Below, piece by piece: positions 24,503 to 33,537 of a stretch of 53,667 bases of DNA. Within the stretch, counting starts at the first letter, position 1, and every line of letters begins with the position of its first letter. The notes below the pieces were generated by a model, which was not told where the DNA came from, searched no databases, and saw nothing but the letters and a program-made list of their open reading frames with translations. A program made the position numbers and the translations under genes. Source of the DNA: an uncultured Lachnospiraceae bacterium (GTDB lineage Bacteria; Bacillota; Clostridia; Lachnospirales; Lachnospiraceae); NCBI GenBank assembly GCA_902761225.1, contig CACWJQ010000013.1:1-53667 (forward strand). The letters run 5' to 3'.

Positions 24503-25345
24503 TCAACCTCTGTGAGTTCCGAGATATGCTTCAATAACCTGGGGATTTCCCTGTATCTGTGAAGGCGTTCCCTTTGCGATGATCCTGCCGAAGTTAAGAA
24601 CAACTATACTCTCGCATATTCCCATGACAAGGTTCATGTCATGCTCGATAAGAAGAACGGCGATCTGGAATTCATCCCTTATCTTGCGGATATTGTTCAT
24701 GAGTTCTTCTGTCTCTGAAGGATTCATTCCGGCTGCAGGCTCATCGAGAAGAAGGAGCTTCGGACCGGTTGCAAGTGCTCTTACGATTTCAAGTCTTCTC
24801 TGTGCTCCGTAAGGAAGAGAATCCGCCGTGACATTTGCCAGATCTGCCATTCCGAAGATATCAAGAAGCTCAAGAGCTCTCTCATGGGACTTCTTTTCCT
24901 CCTTCCAATACGAAGGAAGTCTGAACACACCCGACAGAGTATGATATCCGATATGATTATGAAGGCCTATCTTAACATTTTCCTCTACGGAAAGCTTATC
25001 GAAAAGCCTGATGTTCTGGAAGGTTCTGGCTATTCCCATCTGATTGACCTGGACGGGAGTCATGTTGTGAGTGTCCTTGCCACCCAGCATTATCGTTCCT
25101 CTGGTAGGCTCATAAACCTTGGTGAGAAGATTGAATATGGTGGTCTTACCGGCTCCGTTAGGTCCGATAAGTCCGCATATCTCCGTAGCACCGATACCGA
25201 TATTGAATTCATCAACCGCAACCAGTCCGCCAAAGTCTATTCCGAGATGGGCTGCCTCAAGTACAAGGGGCTTATCGGCATCCTTCTCAGGAACAAAATT
25301 GGGGCTGGGCACATTGACAAGCTTTACTTCAGGAGACTTGCTCAT
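24503..25345 (-). CDS. livG: Branched-chain amino acid ABC transporter ATPase LivG
   Basis: The 280-residue protein has a 25-residue N-terminal extension, then the LivG core: GLIGPNGAGKTTIFNLLTK, QMGIARTFQNIRLF, PYGAQRRLEIVRAL, LLLDEPAAGMNPSE and VLLIEHDMNLVM. The ARTFQN-RLF block distinguishes LivG from LivF. It overlaps livM by four bases (ATGA). Confidence 0.95.
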   Translation of the reverse strand: MSKSPEVKLVNVPSPNFVPEKDADKPLVLEAAHLGIDFGGLVAVDEFNIGIGATEICGLIGPNGAGKTTIFNLLTKVYEPTRGTIMLGGKDTHNMTPVQVNQMGIARTFQNIRLFDKLSVEENVKIGLHNHIGYHTLSGVFRLPSYWKEEKKSHERALELLDIFGMADLANVTADSLPYGAQRRLEIVRALATGPKLLLLDEPAAGMNPSETEELMNNIRKIRDEFQIAVLLIEHDMNLVMGICESIVVLNFGRIIAKGTPSQIQGNPQVIEAYLGTHRG

Positions 25346-26406
25346 TTCTTCCTGCCTCCTTTCGCAATGTTCATTCTGAATTTCTTGAAGAAGGTATCGA
25401 TCCTTCCCTTGAGCTTTTCATTGTTGGTGACAAGCATTACCAGGATAAGGACGATCGCATACACCAGCATACGGTAATCGCTGAACTTTCTGAGAAGTTC
25501 GGGAAGCACAACGAGAACGCCTGCTGCTATCAGAGAACCTGTCATATTACCGATACCGCCGAGTACCACGAATACCAGGACAAGTATCGAAGTGTTGAAA
25601 TCGAATTTCTTGGGAACAAGTGTTGAATAGTTAAGTGCATATACAGCACCTGCAGCACCTGCCATGGATGCGGACACCGTGAATGCCAGCATCTTATACT
25701 TCATGGGAGACAGGCCCATGCTCTCGGCAGCGATCCTGTTATCCCTTATAGCCATGATGGCGCGTCCTGTTCTTGAATTGACCAGATTCTGAATGACTAT
25801 CAGGATTATCATCAGAAGGATCACCGCAGCAGGGAATGTTGCGATCTTGCTGATGCCGACTGCTCCCATGGGGCCGTTGATCACTACTTTTCCCAGAGGG
25901 TTCATGCCGAGTGCGTCCGGATTGTTGAATGCAAAGTGAACTCCCTTTTCATCGATACCAACATAGAGGCAGTTGAGGATATTCTTGATTATCTCTCCAA
26001 AGGCAAGTGTCACAATGGCAAGATAGTCACCGTTAAGTCTGAGAACGGGGATGCCTATGAGAAAGCCTGCGATGGCTGCTACACCTGCTCCGACGATCAT
26101 GCTTACCACAAGCTTTGCGGGATTAGCCGCATCACCCATCGCCGAACTGACTATAACCGCGGTAAACGCACCGACTGACATAAAGCCCGCATGACCAAGG
26201 GAAAGCTCACCGGATATTCCTACCACAAGGTTAAGCGAAACAGCCATTATCATATAGCAGACAATGGGGATCAGCTGTCCCTTAAGTGCGCTGGTGATAT
26301 TTCCGGTGGATACAAGAGTCTGGAATACGATGAAAAATACTATCACGATCCCATAATTTAAAAATGCTTTTTTGGATGCCGAAGAGGCGTTTTTGATCAT
26401 GTTCAT
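25342..26406 (-). CDS. livM: Branched-chain amino acid ABC transporter permease LivM
   Basis: The 354-residue polytopic protein has at least eight helices. It shows the LivM signatures GISGELSLGHAGFMSVGA and LNGDYLAIVTLAFGEIIKN, with RAIMAIRDNRIAAESMGLSPMKYKM as the coupling loop. It forms the channel with LivH, encoded 11 bases upstream. Confidence 0.95.
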   Translation of the reverse strand: MNMIKNASSASKKAFLNYGIVIVFFIVFQTLVSTGNITSALKGQLIPIVCYMIMAVSLNLVVGISGELSLGHAGFMSVGAFTAVIVSSAMGDAANPAKLVVSMIVGAGVAAIAGFLIGIPVLRLNGDYLAIVTLAFGEIIKNILNCLYVGIDEKGVHFAFNNPDALGMNPLGKVVINGPMGAVGISKIATFPAAVILLMIILIVIQNLVNSRTGRAIMAIRDNRIAAESMGLSPMKYKMLAFTVSASMAGAAGAVYALNYSTLVPKKFDFNTSILVLVFVVLGGIGNMTGSLIAAGVLVVLPELLRKFSDYRMLVYAIVLILVMLVTNNEKLKGRIDTFFKKFRMNIAKGGRKK

Positions 26407-26417
26407 ATTCTGCCTCC

Positions 26418-27290
26418 TTATACTTTCTCGTGGATCTGCTTACCGAGAAGTCCGGTAGGTCTGAAGATCAGGACTACTATGAGCACGCCGAACACTATAG
26501 CATCCGCAAGCTCGGACGATATATACGCTCTTGCAAGTATCTCGATTATACCGAGAAGTATTCCTCCGATCATTGCACCGGGTATGGAACCGATACCTCC
26601 GAATACGGCTGCGGTAAAGGCCTTGATACCGGGCATTGAACCGGTTGTGGGCATAAGCGTGGGATACGCTGTGCACAGGAGAACTCCGGCGATTGCTGCA
26701 AGTCCGGAACCTATGGCAAATGTAAGAGATATGGTGAAGTTGACATTGATACCCATAAGCGTTGCAGCGCCCTTATCCTCGGAGACTGCCCTCATGGCCT
26801 TTCCAACCTTGGTCCTTGTGGTGAAAAGCGTCAATGCAACCATGATTATCAGATTGGCTACAATGGCAACTATTGCAACAGGTGAAACTCTTGCACCTGC
26901 GATCTCGATCGCTTCAATATTTTTGAACATATTGGGGAATGCCTTGGGATTTGCTCCCCAGATAAGAAGTGCCGCATTCTGGAGAAAATACGACATGCCG
27001 ATGGCGGTAATGAGTACTGCGAGAGATGTTGCTGCACGCAAAGGCTTATATGCCAGCCTCTCGACCACTATGCCAAGCACCGTACACACGAACACTGCTA
27101 CAAGTACAGCCACCGGGGCAGGAAGATTCAGATACATCATTGAACAGAAGGAAATATATCCTCCCACCATTATGACATCACCGTGTGCGAAGTTCAGCAT
27201 CTTGGCGATACCGTATACCATGGTATAACCCAGCGCTATTATCGCATATATACTTCCCAGACTTATTCCGTTGATAAGATGTGCAAGCAT
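26418..27290 (-). CDS. livH: Branched-chain amino acid ABC transporter permease LivH
   Basis: The 290-residue membrane protein starts MLAHLINGISLGSIYAII. It carries the LivH blocks ALGYTMVYGIAKMLNFAHGD, KAMRAVSEDKGAATLMGIN, and GSMPGIKAFTAAVFGGIGSI. It is separated from the receptor gene by a 117-base gap that holds a hairpin. Confidence 0.95.
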   Translation of the reverse strand: MLAHLINGISLGSIYAIIALGYTMVYGIAKMLNFAHGDVIMVGGYISFCSMMYLNLPAPVAVLVAVFVCTVLGIVVERLAYKPLRAATSLAVLITAIGMSYFLQNAALLIWGANPKAFPNMFKNIEAIEIAGARVSPVAIVAIVANLIIMVALTLFTTRTKVGKAMRAVSEDKGAATLMGINVNFTISLTFAIGSGLAAIAGVLLCTAYPTLMPTTGSMPGIKAFTAAVFGGIGSIPGAMIGGILLGIIEILARAYISSELADAIVFGVLIVVLIFRPTGLLGKQIHEKV

Positions 27291-27324
27291 TTCTGTGCTC
27301 CTTAATGCGTTCCCTATAATAATA

Positions 27325-27352
27325 CACTGAGCACTTTTGAGGGTGCCCAGTG
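27325..27352 (-). terminator. Intercistronic hairpin between the receptor gene and livH
   Basis: Arms CACTGAGCAC (27325-27334) and GTGCCCAGTG (27343-27352) form a 10-bp stem with one G-U pair and an 8-nt loop. There is no T tract on the minus strand, so it is more likely a partial terminator or 3' stabilising stem that lets the receptor outnumber the permease. Confidence 0.5.
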
Positions 27353-27407
27353 CTGAATCTCAGATATCATTACATCAAAGCGTCCGGATAGAAGGACGTT
27401 CATGCAA

Positions 27408-28616
27408 TTACATTCCTACATATACTCCGTTCTTGATGACAACGGCCTTGGGATCCTTGTTAACCTCTCCGTTAGCAGTCCATCTCATTCCGAGACCGGT
27501 AACACCGTCAACAGAGAAATCGGGATCTGTGAACACCTTGATCAGTATATCACAAAGCTGCTCAGCGGTCATTCCTGTTACATCAAGTCCGCCGTTCTTA
27601 GCTGCATAGAACTCAAGAGCTGCGGTGATGGCATAAGCACAATCATATCCGTCTGCAGCAAACTGTGAAGGAACCTCACCGTACTTATCGTTATAAGACT
27701 TTACGAAGTTAGCGGTAAGATCATCGGTAGCATCAGCTGAGAAGGGAGTAAGAAGCATTACGCCCTCTGCAAGGGAAGTATCGAATCCCTCGATGGTAAG
27801 GATTCCGTCCATACCGTCAACACCGAAGAACTTGGGGCTGTATCCTGCAGATGCAGCCTGCTGAAGGATGAGTGAAGCAGGTGTGTAGTAAATGGGAAGG
27901 AATACAAGCTCTGCACCGTTTGACTGAGCATCTCCTACCTGAACCGAGAAATCGGTAGTGTCATCGGTGAAGGTTGTCTCGGATACGATCTCAAGTCCGA
28001 GATCAGCTGCCTTTGCCTTGAATGTCTGATAGATTCCGGTTGAGTAAGCATCTGCGTTGTTGTAGATAACTGCAACCTTGGTAGCAAGATTGTTGTCAGC
28101 GATGTACTGAGCAGAAGCTGAACCCTGGTTGGGATCTGCGAAGCAAAGCTGGAATACATTGTCCTTGCCCTCTGTTACGGAAGTAGCAGATGCTGAAGGA
28201 GTAAGCATGAATACTCTGTCTGAATTAGCTTCTGCAGAAACTGCGATACAGGGAGTAGTGGTAACGGTACCTGCTATAGCCTGTACACCCCAGTCCTGAA
28301 GCTGGTGATAAGCATTTACAGACTTCTCTGCATCATGCTCGTCATCCTGAGGATTAAGCTCGATGGTGAATCCTGTTCCTCTTGCATTGATCTCATCAAC
28401 TGCGATCTGGGTTCCGTTAGCAACTGCATTACCATAAATAGCAGCGCCGCCGGTAAGAGGTCCGATAACGCCGAGCTTGAGAGTTCCGGTAAGCTCACCG
28501 TTCCCGGTAGAACCTGATCCGCCGTTACCGCCTGCAGCATTTCCGTTTCCGCCGCAAGCAGTCATTGCCATGACAAGTGCGCCTGTCATGATGAGTGAAA
28601 GCAACTTCTTTTTCAT
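27408..28616 (-). CDS. livK: Branched-chain amino acid ABC transporter substrate-binding lipoprotein
   Basis: The 402-residue protein has a lipoprotein signal MKKKLLSLIM---AMTAC (Cys21), a Gly/Asn linker, then a type I periplasmic-binding fold. It starts LKLGVIGPLTGGAAIYGNAV and includes NPQDDEHDAEKSVNAYHQL, ILQQAASAGYSPKFFG and FAADGYDCAYAI. It delivers Leu, Ile, Val or related ligands to LivHM. The start at 28616 is backed by AGGAGG seven bases upstream. The open frame continues to 28802, but that part is leader. It is the first gene of the liv operon. Confidence 0.93.
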   Translation of the reverse strand: MKKKLLSLIMTGALVMAMTACGGNGNAAGGNGGSGSTGNGELTGTLKLGVIGPLTGGAAIYGNAVANGTQIAVDEINARGTGFTIELNPQDDEHDAEKSVNAYHQLQDWGVQAIAGTVTTTPCIAVSAEANSDRVFMLTPSASATSVTEGKDNVFQLCFADPNQGSASAQYIADNNLATKVAVIYNNADAYSTGIYQTFKAKAADLGLEIVSETTFTDDTTDFSVQVGDAQSNGAELVFLPIYYTPASLILQQAASAGYSPKFFGVDGMDGILTIEGFDTSLAEGVMLLTPFSADATDDLTANFVKSYNDKYGEVPSQFAADGYDCAYAITAALEFYAAKNGGLDVTGMTAEQLCDILIKVFTDPDFSVDGVTGLGMRWTANGEVNKDPKAVVIKNGVYVGM

Positions 28617-28724
28617 AATTTTTCCTCCTGTTCCGTTCTGACAACTGTCATAATAATTTATCAGCAACGGTAATCCTGCACCTGTTATATCGCCACATGC
28701 CCGGTGCACTGCATATGACAAACA

Positions 28725-28749
28725 GCTGAAGAAAGTCTTTCCCTTCAGC
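28725..28749 (-). promoter_or_regulatory. Leader hairpin of the liv operon
   Basis: Arms GCTGAAG (28725-28731) and CTTCAGC (28743-28749) form a 7-bp stem with an 11-nt loop in the roughly 175-base leader before the receptor gene. Its function is unknown. Confidence 0.35.
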
Positions 28750-28793
28750 CTTGAAAGCATTTTATTTGAAAGAATCCCTTTCGTCAATGTTAA

Positions 28794-28799
28794 ATTATA
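28794..28799 (-). promoter_or_regulatory. Probable -10 element of the liv operon
   Basis: TATAAT on the minus strand, about 180 bases before the receptor start. The sequence 17-18 bases upstream (CAGAAT) is a poor -35. The position after the upstream gene stop suits an operon promoter. Confidence 0.4.
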
Positions 28800-28864
28800 C
28801 AAATATTCCTGTATACAATTCTGTATTTGTGGAGAAAATTAGCAAAAAAGCCCGAAAAACCTGA

Positions 28865-30784
28865 TTATTTATCTTTTTCTTCCTTTTTATTCTCAGAATC
28901 TCCACTTTTTTCGAATCCATTTTTCTCAGAATCCGCACTGTCCGCAGAATTATTATCCTTCTTTTCAGCAGCCTTTTCAGAGTCTTTATCCTCTGGCTCC
29001 TTCTTTTCTATCTCTTCCTTATCCTCTGTTTTCTTATTGATATCTTTGTCTTTTTCATCAGTCTCTTTCTGCTCTGACTCTTTCTTTCCGTCTGCTGCCT
29101 TATCTTCTGCTTTCTTATTTTCTTTGTCTTTTTTATCAGCGTCCTTCTGCTCGGACTCTTTCTTTCCGTCTGCTGCCTTATCTTCTGTTTTCTTATTTTC
29201 TTTGTCTTTTTTATCAGTGCCTTTCTGTTCAGAGTCTTTCTTCTTATCTGACTTCCCAGCCTCGGATTTCTTATCTTCGCTCTCCAGCTTCTCTATCTCT
29301 TTCATAAGCTCATCATCATCAAGAATACCTTCATCGGCATCCTCCTGAACTTCTTCGGATACGGTCTTTCTGGAAAAAACCGGGAGAAGGATCACCGGGA
29401 TAAGCATACTGAACGGATACATATGGTACATATTTGTTGTCACTCCGAATAAATATGTCATCCACAGTATAAAAACAGCTGTTATTCCTGCAGAATACCC
29501 CGGTCTTCGGGATTTAATAGCTATATATAACCCCAGCAATATCATAAAAAGAGGTATTCCGAATTCTCCTGGTTGCCAGATTCCTACATTTTGGAACAGG
29601 AATGCATCGACAAAATCATACGGATATTTATTGAAGAGATGCAAATACAGATCCCAGAAAGCCGAGCGGTCGGACAGGTAAAGACCCTCATTAAATGCAT
29701 TCAATCCCCATCCGGCATTCACGGAATTGAAATTGTACATACTCATGTAATTATCGATTATGAACCGCTCAGCCACCGTAAGATCAGGTTCGTGGTTTGC
29801 GTAAACAGCCACTACCTGGTTCACGGGGACTCCCATCATATCCTTCTCACGTATCCCGGCAACACCAAAATGGGGATAAATTGCAAGAACTATTGCAATA
29901 ACAATTGTTATTGTGGCAAAAGAAGCGATTATGAATTTTTTTATTCCTGATTTCTTAATATTACAAAGCAGTGAAAAGCACAGGATCACCGCAGCAGGAA
30001 TGAAATTATATCTGAGGAGACATGCCAGTGCAAAGAGCAGGGCAAAGAAGAATACTCCATTCTTTTCCCCTTTATCCGTCCTTGTAAGGAACATCACCAT
30101 CATCATGACCGCACAGAAAAACAGTGTTTCACAGAAGAAATGCATTTCCCCGGAATTCATTCCTACCAATGCATAAAACCCGGAGACCAATGCAAAGAAC
30201 AGGATCGACAGCGCAAGCGGAACGGGCCTGAATCCTTCAGCCATTTCCCTTCTTACGACGTAGCCGCATGCGGAGCACATGATCAGCACATTAAGTGAAA
30301 GAAATATGATCGTTCCGGATTTGGACACTCCTGACTGATCAAGGTGAATAAACGGCTGTCGTAAAAGAGAATGAATAACCGGATAATCATCCTGAACCAG
30401 TCCGGCCTGTGACCAGAGATATGATTGTCCCTGAGGAACAGAATCCGGTCTCAGAAAACTGATGAAGAAGAAACAGACTGTCATGATAAGGAGCGCCGAC
30501 ACCACGGGAAGCATCCACATCATCTTCTGTGAATAGACCATGCCTTCCTTTGACGAAGCCCTTACTCCCTTACCGGCAAGTGCAAATATGAATAAAAAGG
30601 GAATGAACATTCCCACGAAAAGCAGTGCGTATTCACCCAGAACCGTCGGAAGTACGAATACCGAATGTGAAGTGTAAACACACCTTCCGACAGTAAAGAC
30701 CGCCGCTGCGATTGCAGCAAAAAAAATCTCGGCTAAACCGATAAAATGAATTTTTTTCTCTGAATCCAAGTAAATCTCCCCCAC
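28865..30784 (-). CDS. Polytopic membrane protein with charged repeat tail
   Basis: The 639-residue protein has about eleven predicted helices in residues 15-450, with long loops, such as LLRQPFIHLDQSGVSKSGT, that recall GT-C-type glycosyltransferases or O-antigen-type membrane proteins. Residues about 460-639 form a Lys/Glu/Asp-rich cytoplasmic or external tail. This tail includes a 26-residue unit, TDKKDKENKK-EDKAADGKK-ESEQK, repeated nearly perfectly (DNA period 78 bp, 29091 and 29169), then decaying copies. No enzyme motif is certain. It starts 6 bases after the Nudix stop and probably shares its transcript. Confidence 0.65.
   Translation of the reverse strand: MGEIYLDSEKKIHFIGLAEIFFAAIAAAVFTVGRCVYTSHSVFVLPTVLGEYALLFVGMFIPFLFIFALAGKGVRASSKEGMVYSQKMMWMLPVVSALLIMTVCFFFISFLRPDSVPQGQSYLWSQAGLVQDDYPVIHSLLRQPFIHLDQSGVSKSGTIIFLSLNVLIMCSACGYVVRREMAEGFRPVPLALSILFFALVSGFYALVGMNSGEMHFFCETLFFCAVMMMVMFLTRTDKGEKNGVFFFALLFALACLLRYNFIPAAVILCFSLLCNIKKSGIKKFIIASFATITIVIAIVLAIYPHFGVAGIREKDMMGVPVNQVVAVYANHEPDLTVAERFIIDNYMSMYNFNSVNAGWGLNAFNEGLYLSDRSAFWDLYLHLFNKYPYDFVDAFLFQNVGIWQPGEFGIPLFMILLGLYIAIKSRRPGYSAGITAVFILWMTYLFGVTTNMYHMYPFSMLIPVILLPVFSRKTVSEEVQEDADEGILDDDELMKEIEKLESEDKKSEAGKSDKKKDSEQKGTDKKDKENKKTEDKAADGKKESEQKDADKKDKENKKAEDKAADGKKESEQKETDEKDKDINKKTEDKEEIEKKEPEDKDSEKAAEKKDNNSADSADSEKNGFEKSGDSENKKEEKDK
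29091..29246. repeat. Tandem 78-bp repeat in the charged tail
   Basis: The string TCTGCTGCCTTATCTTCTG begins at 29091 and again at 29169, followed by matching sequence with a few substitutions. It encodes the 26-residue Lys/Glu-rich unit of the membrane protein tail. Decayed copies flank it on both sides. Confidence 0.75.
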
Positions 30785-30789
30785 CTTAT

Positions 30790-31257
30790 TTAATTATTTA
30801 TTACTTCATGAAGATGCTCATCATCGCCCTGGCCTTTATAGATGAGCGTCATATCTATATCATCGTCACTGCTGAGCATCTCTTTCAGAAAATATCTGTC
30901 GCCTTCCCACATAGGAAGATCGAATACTTTCTCTTTTTCAACCCAGCAGAGATCTCCCTCATCACAGTTACGGATGATCTCACCTTCGAAACCGGTTGCG
31001 GAATACAGATACATTTCCTCGTCATCCCAGGCTTCGGATATAAAGTATACTTTTCCGCGAAGGCGGTATTCCGTCAGCCTTAGTCCGGTTTCTTCCATCA
31101 CTTCGCGAAGTACACACTCATCAGGAGTTTCACCTTCTTCTATCTTACCGCCTACGCCTATCCATTTGCCCTCGTTGGGATCGTTCTCTTTTTTGTTCCT
31201 GTACAGAAGAAGGAGCTTACCCTCCCTCTCAATGTAGCATAATGTTGATATTCTCAT
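30790..31257 (-). CDS. Nudix hydrolase (MutT-like, 8-oxo-dGTP diphosphatase type)
   Basis: The 155-residue protein has a full Nudix box: G37, E43, R51-E52, E55-E56 and G58 in GKIEEGETPDECVL-REVMEETGL. The N-terminal TLCYIEREGKLLLLYRNKK and the WIGVGGKIE lead match the 8-oxo-dGTP diphosphatase branch. It should hydrolyse a nucleoside diphosphate linked to another moiety. It overlaps the diguanylate cyclase gene by four bases (ATGA) and is followed by the membrane-protein gene. Confidence 0.9.
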   Translation of the reverse strand: MRISTLCYIEREGKLLLLYRNKKENDPNEGKWIGVGGKIEEGETPDECVLREVMEETGLRLTEYRLRGKVYFISEAWDDEEMYLYSATGFEGEIIRNCDEGDLCWVEKEKVFDLPMWEGDRYFLKEMLSSDDDIDMTLIYKGQGDDEHLHEVINN

Positions 31258-32771
31258 TTTCTCCTATCGATCCCATTCTCAACGTAGTATCTCCTCTTTT
31301 CCGAATACATATCGGCGTCAGCCCTGTGCTCCAGTTCATCAATCTTCACATCGGGATGCTCCTTATGGGAAGCATACCCCACGGCCAGAGTGAGTTTATC
31401 AACAAGCGTTCCATGCCATTCACTGACCGTCTTATATAACTTCTCCCTTAGTTCTCCGGGATCGGACACATTCAGAATAGCCATGAATTCATCGCCGCCT
31501 GTTCTGTATACCTTTCCATGATCCATCATGCACATGGCAAGACATTCCGCCGCACCCTTTATCAGTTCATCGCCTGCTGCATGACCCTTGGTGTCATTGA
31601 CCTTCTTGAGTCCGTTAACATCGATGGAAAACAGCACAAGTTCATCATCCATTCCGTTTTTGGATATGTCTGCAAGATCCTCATCGTAGGATCTTCTGTT
31701 GTATAGTCTTGTCATCTCATCAGTCATTGAAAGTCTGATAAGATGTTCCTCTCTTCTCTTGTCCTCATCCACGTTACGGGTGGTGTAGATTATCCTGTCG
31801 GGAATTCCGTCCTCACCCGATGCAACCGTTATGAACTGGGCTCTGAACCAGCCGTTTACTGCATCTATAAATTCGGCACTTATTGCCTTTCTGTGTGACA
31901 GTCTCTCCCGTACGGTTTTGATATCAGTAAATGAAGCATAGCTTTCCGCCTGATCCGGCATAATGTGATTATCCCGCTTAAGTTTCATGACGGGGCGAAC
32001 TTTGGCGGTGGTATCCGTTCCGTTATCACCCTGTTCCACATCTCTTAAGGAAATCTCAGTGTTATCATTAAAATCAATAAGGTCAACCGTATCATAGATC
32101 TCAGCCATTGAAGAGAGAATATCCATCTTCTCCTTCATCTCCTTCTCCTGCCCTTTGATCACTTCATACTGGGTAAAGAGCCCGCCGAAATATTCGCTTA
32201 TAAGCTTATAGATGATCAGTCCCGCAGCAACCATTACAAGGGTTTCAATGGTATACGCACCCATCGCATCCGCAAAGTATGCATTTGGTGAATCAAAGTC
32301 CGATCTCAGAAGCTCATAATGTTCGCTGACCGCATGAACAGCAAGGAGCATGGTCAGGTAATTCAGGCCTACGGCATAGAAAAAGATATACAGATTGCAG
32401 AACAGCAGAGAAAGAAGCGGAACAAGGAACCAGGTCATCTGTATGTTCATCTTAACATATGTGATATAGAATATGAGGATATCAAGAGCGGTAAGTGAAA
32501 AAAGACATGTCGTCACCGACCTTGGATAGAGCCTGAACAGGATAAGATGTCCCACAGCCATGATAAATACAACCGCAGAAATACTGATGCAGGTCATATA
32601 ATCTATGTCAAAGAAGATCCCTGTCTTAAGACCGATCGCGATGGCAGGTCCGGTCAGGATAAAAAACCACAGGGCAACATTAAGGTATCTGTTGACCCTT
32701 ATACGGTTCTTTTCAAAAAACTCTTCATATTCTTTTGAGTGAACTCTGTCTTTTGACTTCAATCCATTCAT
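31254..32771 (-). CDS. Membrane diguanylate cyclase (second GGDEF protein)
   Basis: The 505-residue protein has six helices in residues 30-215, a linker predicted as coiled coil (VIKGQEKEMKEKMDILSSMA), a middle region with a PAS-like look (QFITVASGEDGIPDRIIYT), and a GGDEF domain with intact RTGGDEF at 423-429. No RxxD site precedes it. It is the first gene of a transcript that continues into the Nudix gene. It has no sequence similarity beyond GGDEF to the cyclase at 20602. Confidence 0.9.
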   Translation of the reverse strand: MNGLKSKDRVHSKEYEEFFEKNRIRVNRYLNVALWFFILTGPAIAIGLKTGIFFDIDYMTCISISAVVFIMAVGHLILFRLYPRSVTTCLFSLTALDILIFYITYVKMNIQMTWFLVPLLSLLFCNLYIFFYAVGLNYLTMLLAVHAVSEHYELLRSDFDSPNAYFADAMGAYTIETLVMVAAGLIIYKLISEYFGGLFTQYEVIKGQEKEMKEKMDILSSMAEIYDTVDLIDFNDNTEISLRDVEQGDNGTDTTAKVRPVMKLKRDNHIMPDQAESYASFTDIKTVRERLSHRKAISAEFIDAVNGWFRAQFITVASGEDGIPDRIIYTTRNVDEDKRREEHLIRLSMTDEMTRLYNRRSYDEDLADISKNGMDDELVLFSIDVNGLKKVNDTKGHAAGDELIKGAAECLAMCMMDHGKVYRTGGDEFMAILNVSDPGELREKLYKTVSEWHGTLVDKLTLAVGYASHKEHPDVKIDELEHRADADMYSEKRRYYVENGIDRRK

Positions 32772-32876
32772 GATATTTTCCTACCCCCATGCATGGAAAA
32801 ACCACATTGATCCTTAGATATATACTATATCATATCCTGATAAAGGCTGCAGAAACTCTTAGGATGAACAGTTATG

Positions 32877-32911
32877 AAAAATTATACGGCAGCCATGCAA
32901 GGCTGCCGTAT
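32877..32911 (-). terminator. Rho-independent terminator of the mccB-cmd operon
   Basis: An 11-bp perfect stem, ATACGGCAGCC (32884-32894) and GGCTGCCGTAT (32901-32911), has a 6-nt loop. On the minus strand it is followed by AATTTTT. It lies 30 bases past the stop at 32940. Confidence 0.88.
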
Positions 32912-32939
32912 TGAGGAAATTATGATAAAGGAACTTTAA

Positions 32940-33494
32940 TTATTTGATAACGTCTCTCCAGGTTGCGGGCTTGAACTCATCCTTAAGAGGAAGAAGGCGC
33001 TTGTCAACATCTACTCTGAGAACGGAGTTGAAGTTGTTGGTAGCCTGCATCTGAGCTCCAAAGCCTACGATAACGATAAGCTCGGTATCGGTGAAATACT
33101 TTCTGAGTCCGTCGAAAAGCTCGTCGGAAACCTTGGTGGGATCCTTTACGATCTGCTGTCCGAGCTGCTGAAGAAGCTGTTCCTTCTCATCAAGTACAAG
33201 ATTGTTGGGATCAAGTCCGAGCTCCTTAAGATCGCTTATGAAGAAAAGTGAGCACAGAAGGCATCCGTTGGTGGTTGATACGGAGTGAGCGTAGATGGTA
33301 GCTGCTCTCTGGCCTACTACATTAACAAGGCTTCCCCATGAATCATACCATCCCATAAATGCGAGATAGGTTCCGTAATCCTGAAGCATTACAAGCTTCA
33401 TGTTGGTGATCTTTCCCTTGGAATTCAGTTCATCATACGCCTTCTTGGACTCTGCCGAAAGCTCCTCCGGCTGCTTTAATTCTACTCTTGCCAT
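32940..33494 (-). CDS. Carboxymuconolactone decarboxylase / AhpD-like protein
   Basis: The 184-residue all-helical protein starts MARVELKQPEELSAESKKAY. A CLLC pair (TTNGCLLCSLFF) sits where AhpD-like proteins have CxxC, next to a conserved His earlier in the helix (IYAHSVS). AhpD proteins are peroxidase-like thiol enzymes. It is the last gene of the sulfur operon, 43 bases after the alcohol dehydrogenase. Confidence 0.85.
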   Translation of the reverse strand: MARVELKQPEELSAESKKAYDELNSKGKITNMKLVMLQDYGTYLAFMGWYDSWGSLVNVVGQRAATIYAHSVSTTNGCLLCSLFFISDLKELGLDPNNLVLDEKEQLLQQLGQQIVKDPTKVSDELFDGLRKYFTDTELIVIVGFGAQMQATNNFNSVLRVDVDKRLLPLKDEFKPATWRDVIK

Positions 33495-33537
33495 TTTAAA
33501 AATCTCCTTTCATCTTTTGAATCGGTTATTAAATTGC

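Noticed and set aside
28827-29348. Plus-strand Ser/Phe-rich frame of 173 codons
   Set aside because: It is the complement of the Lys/Glu-rich tail repeats and arises from their codon pattern.
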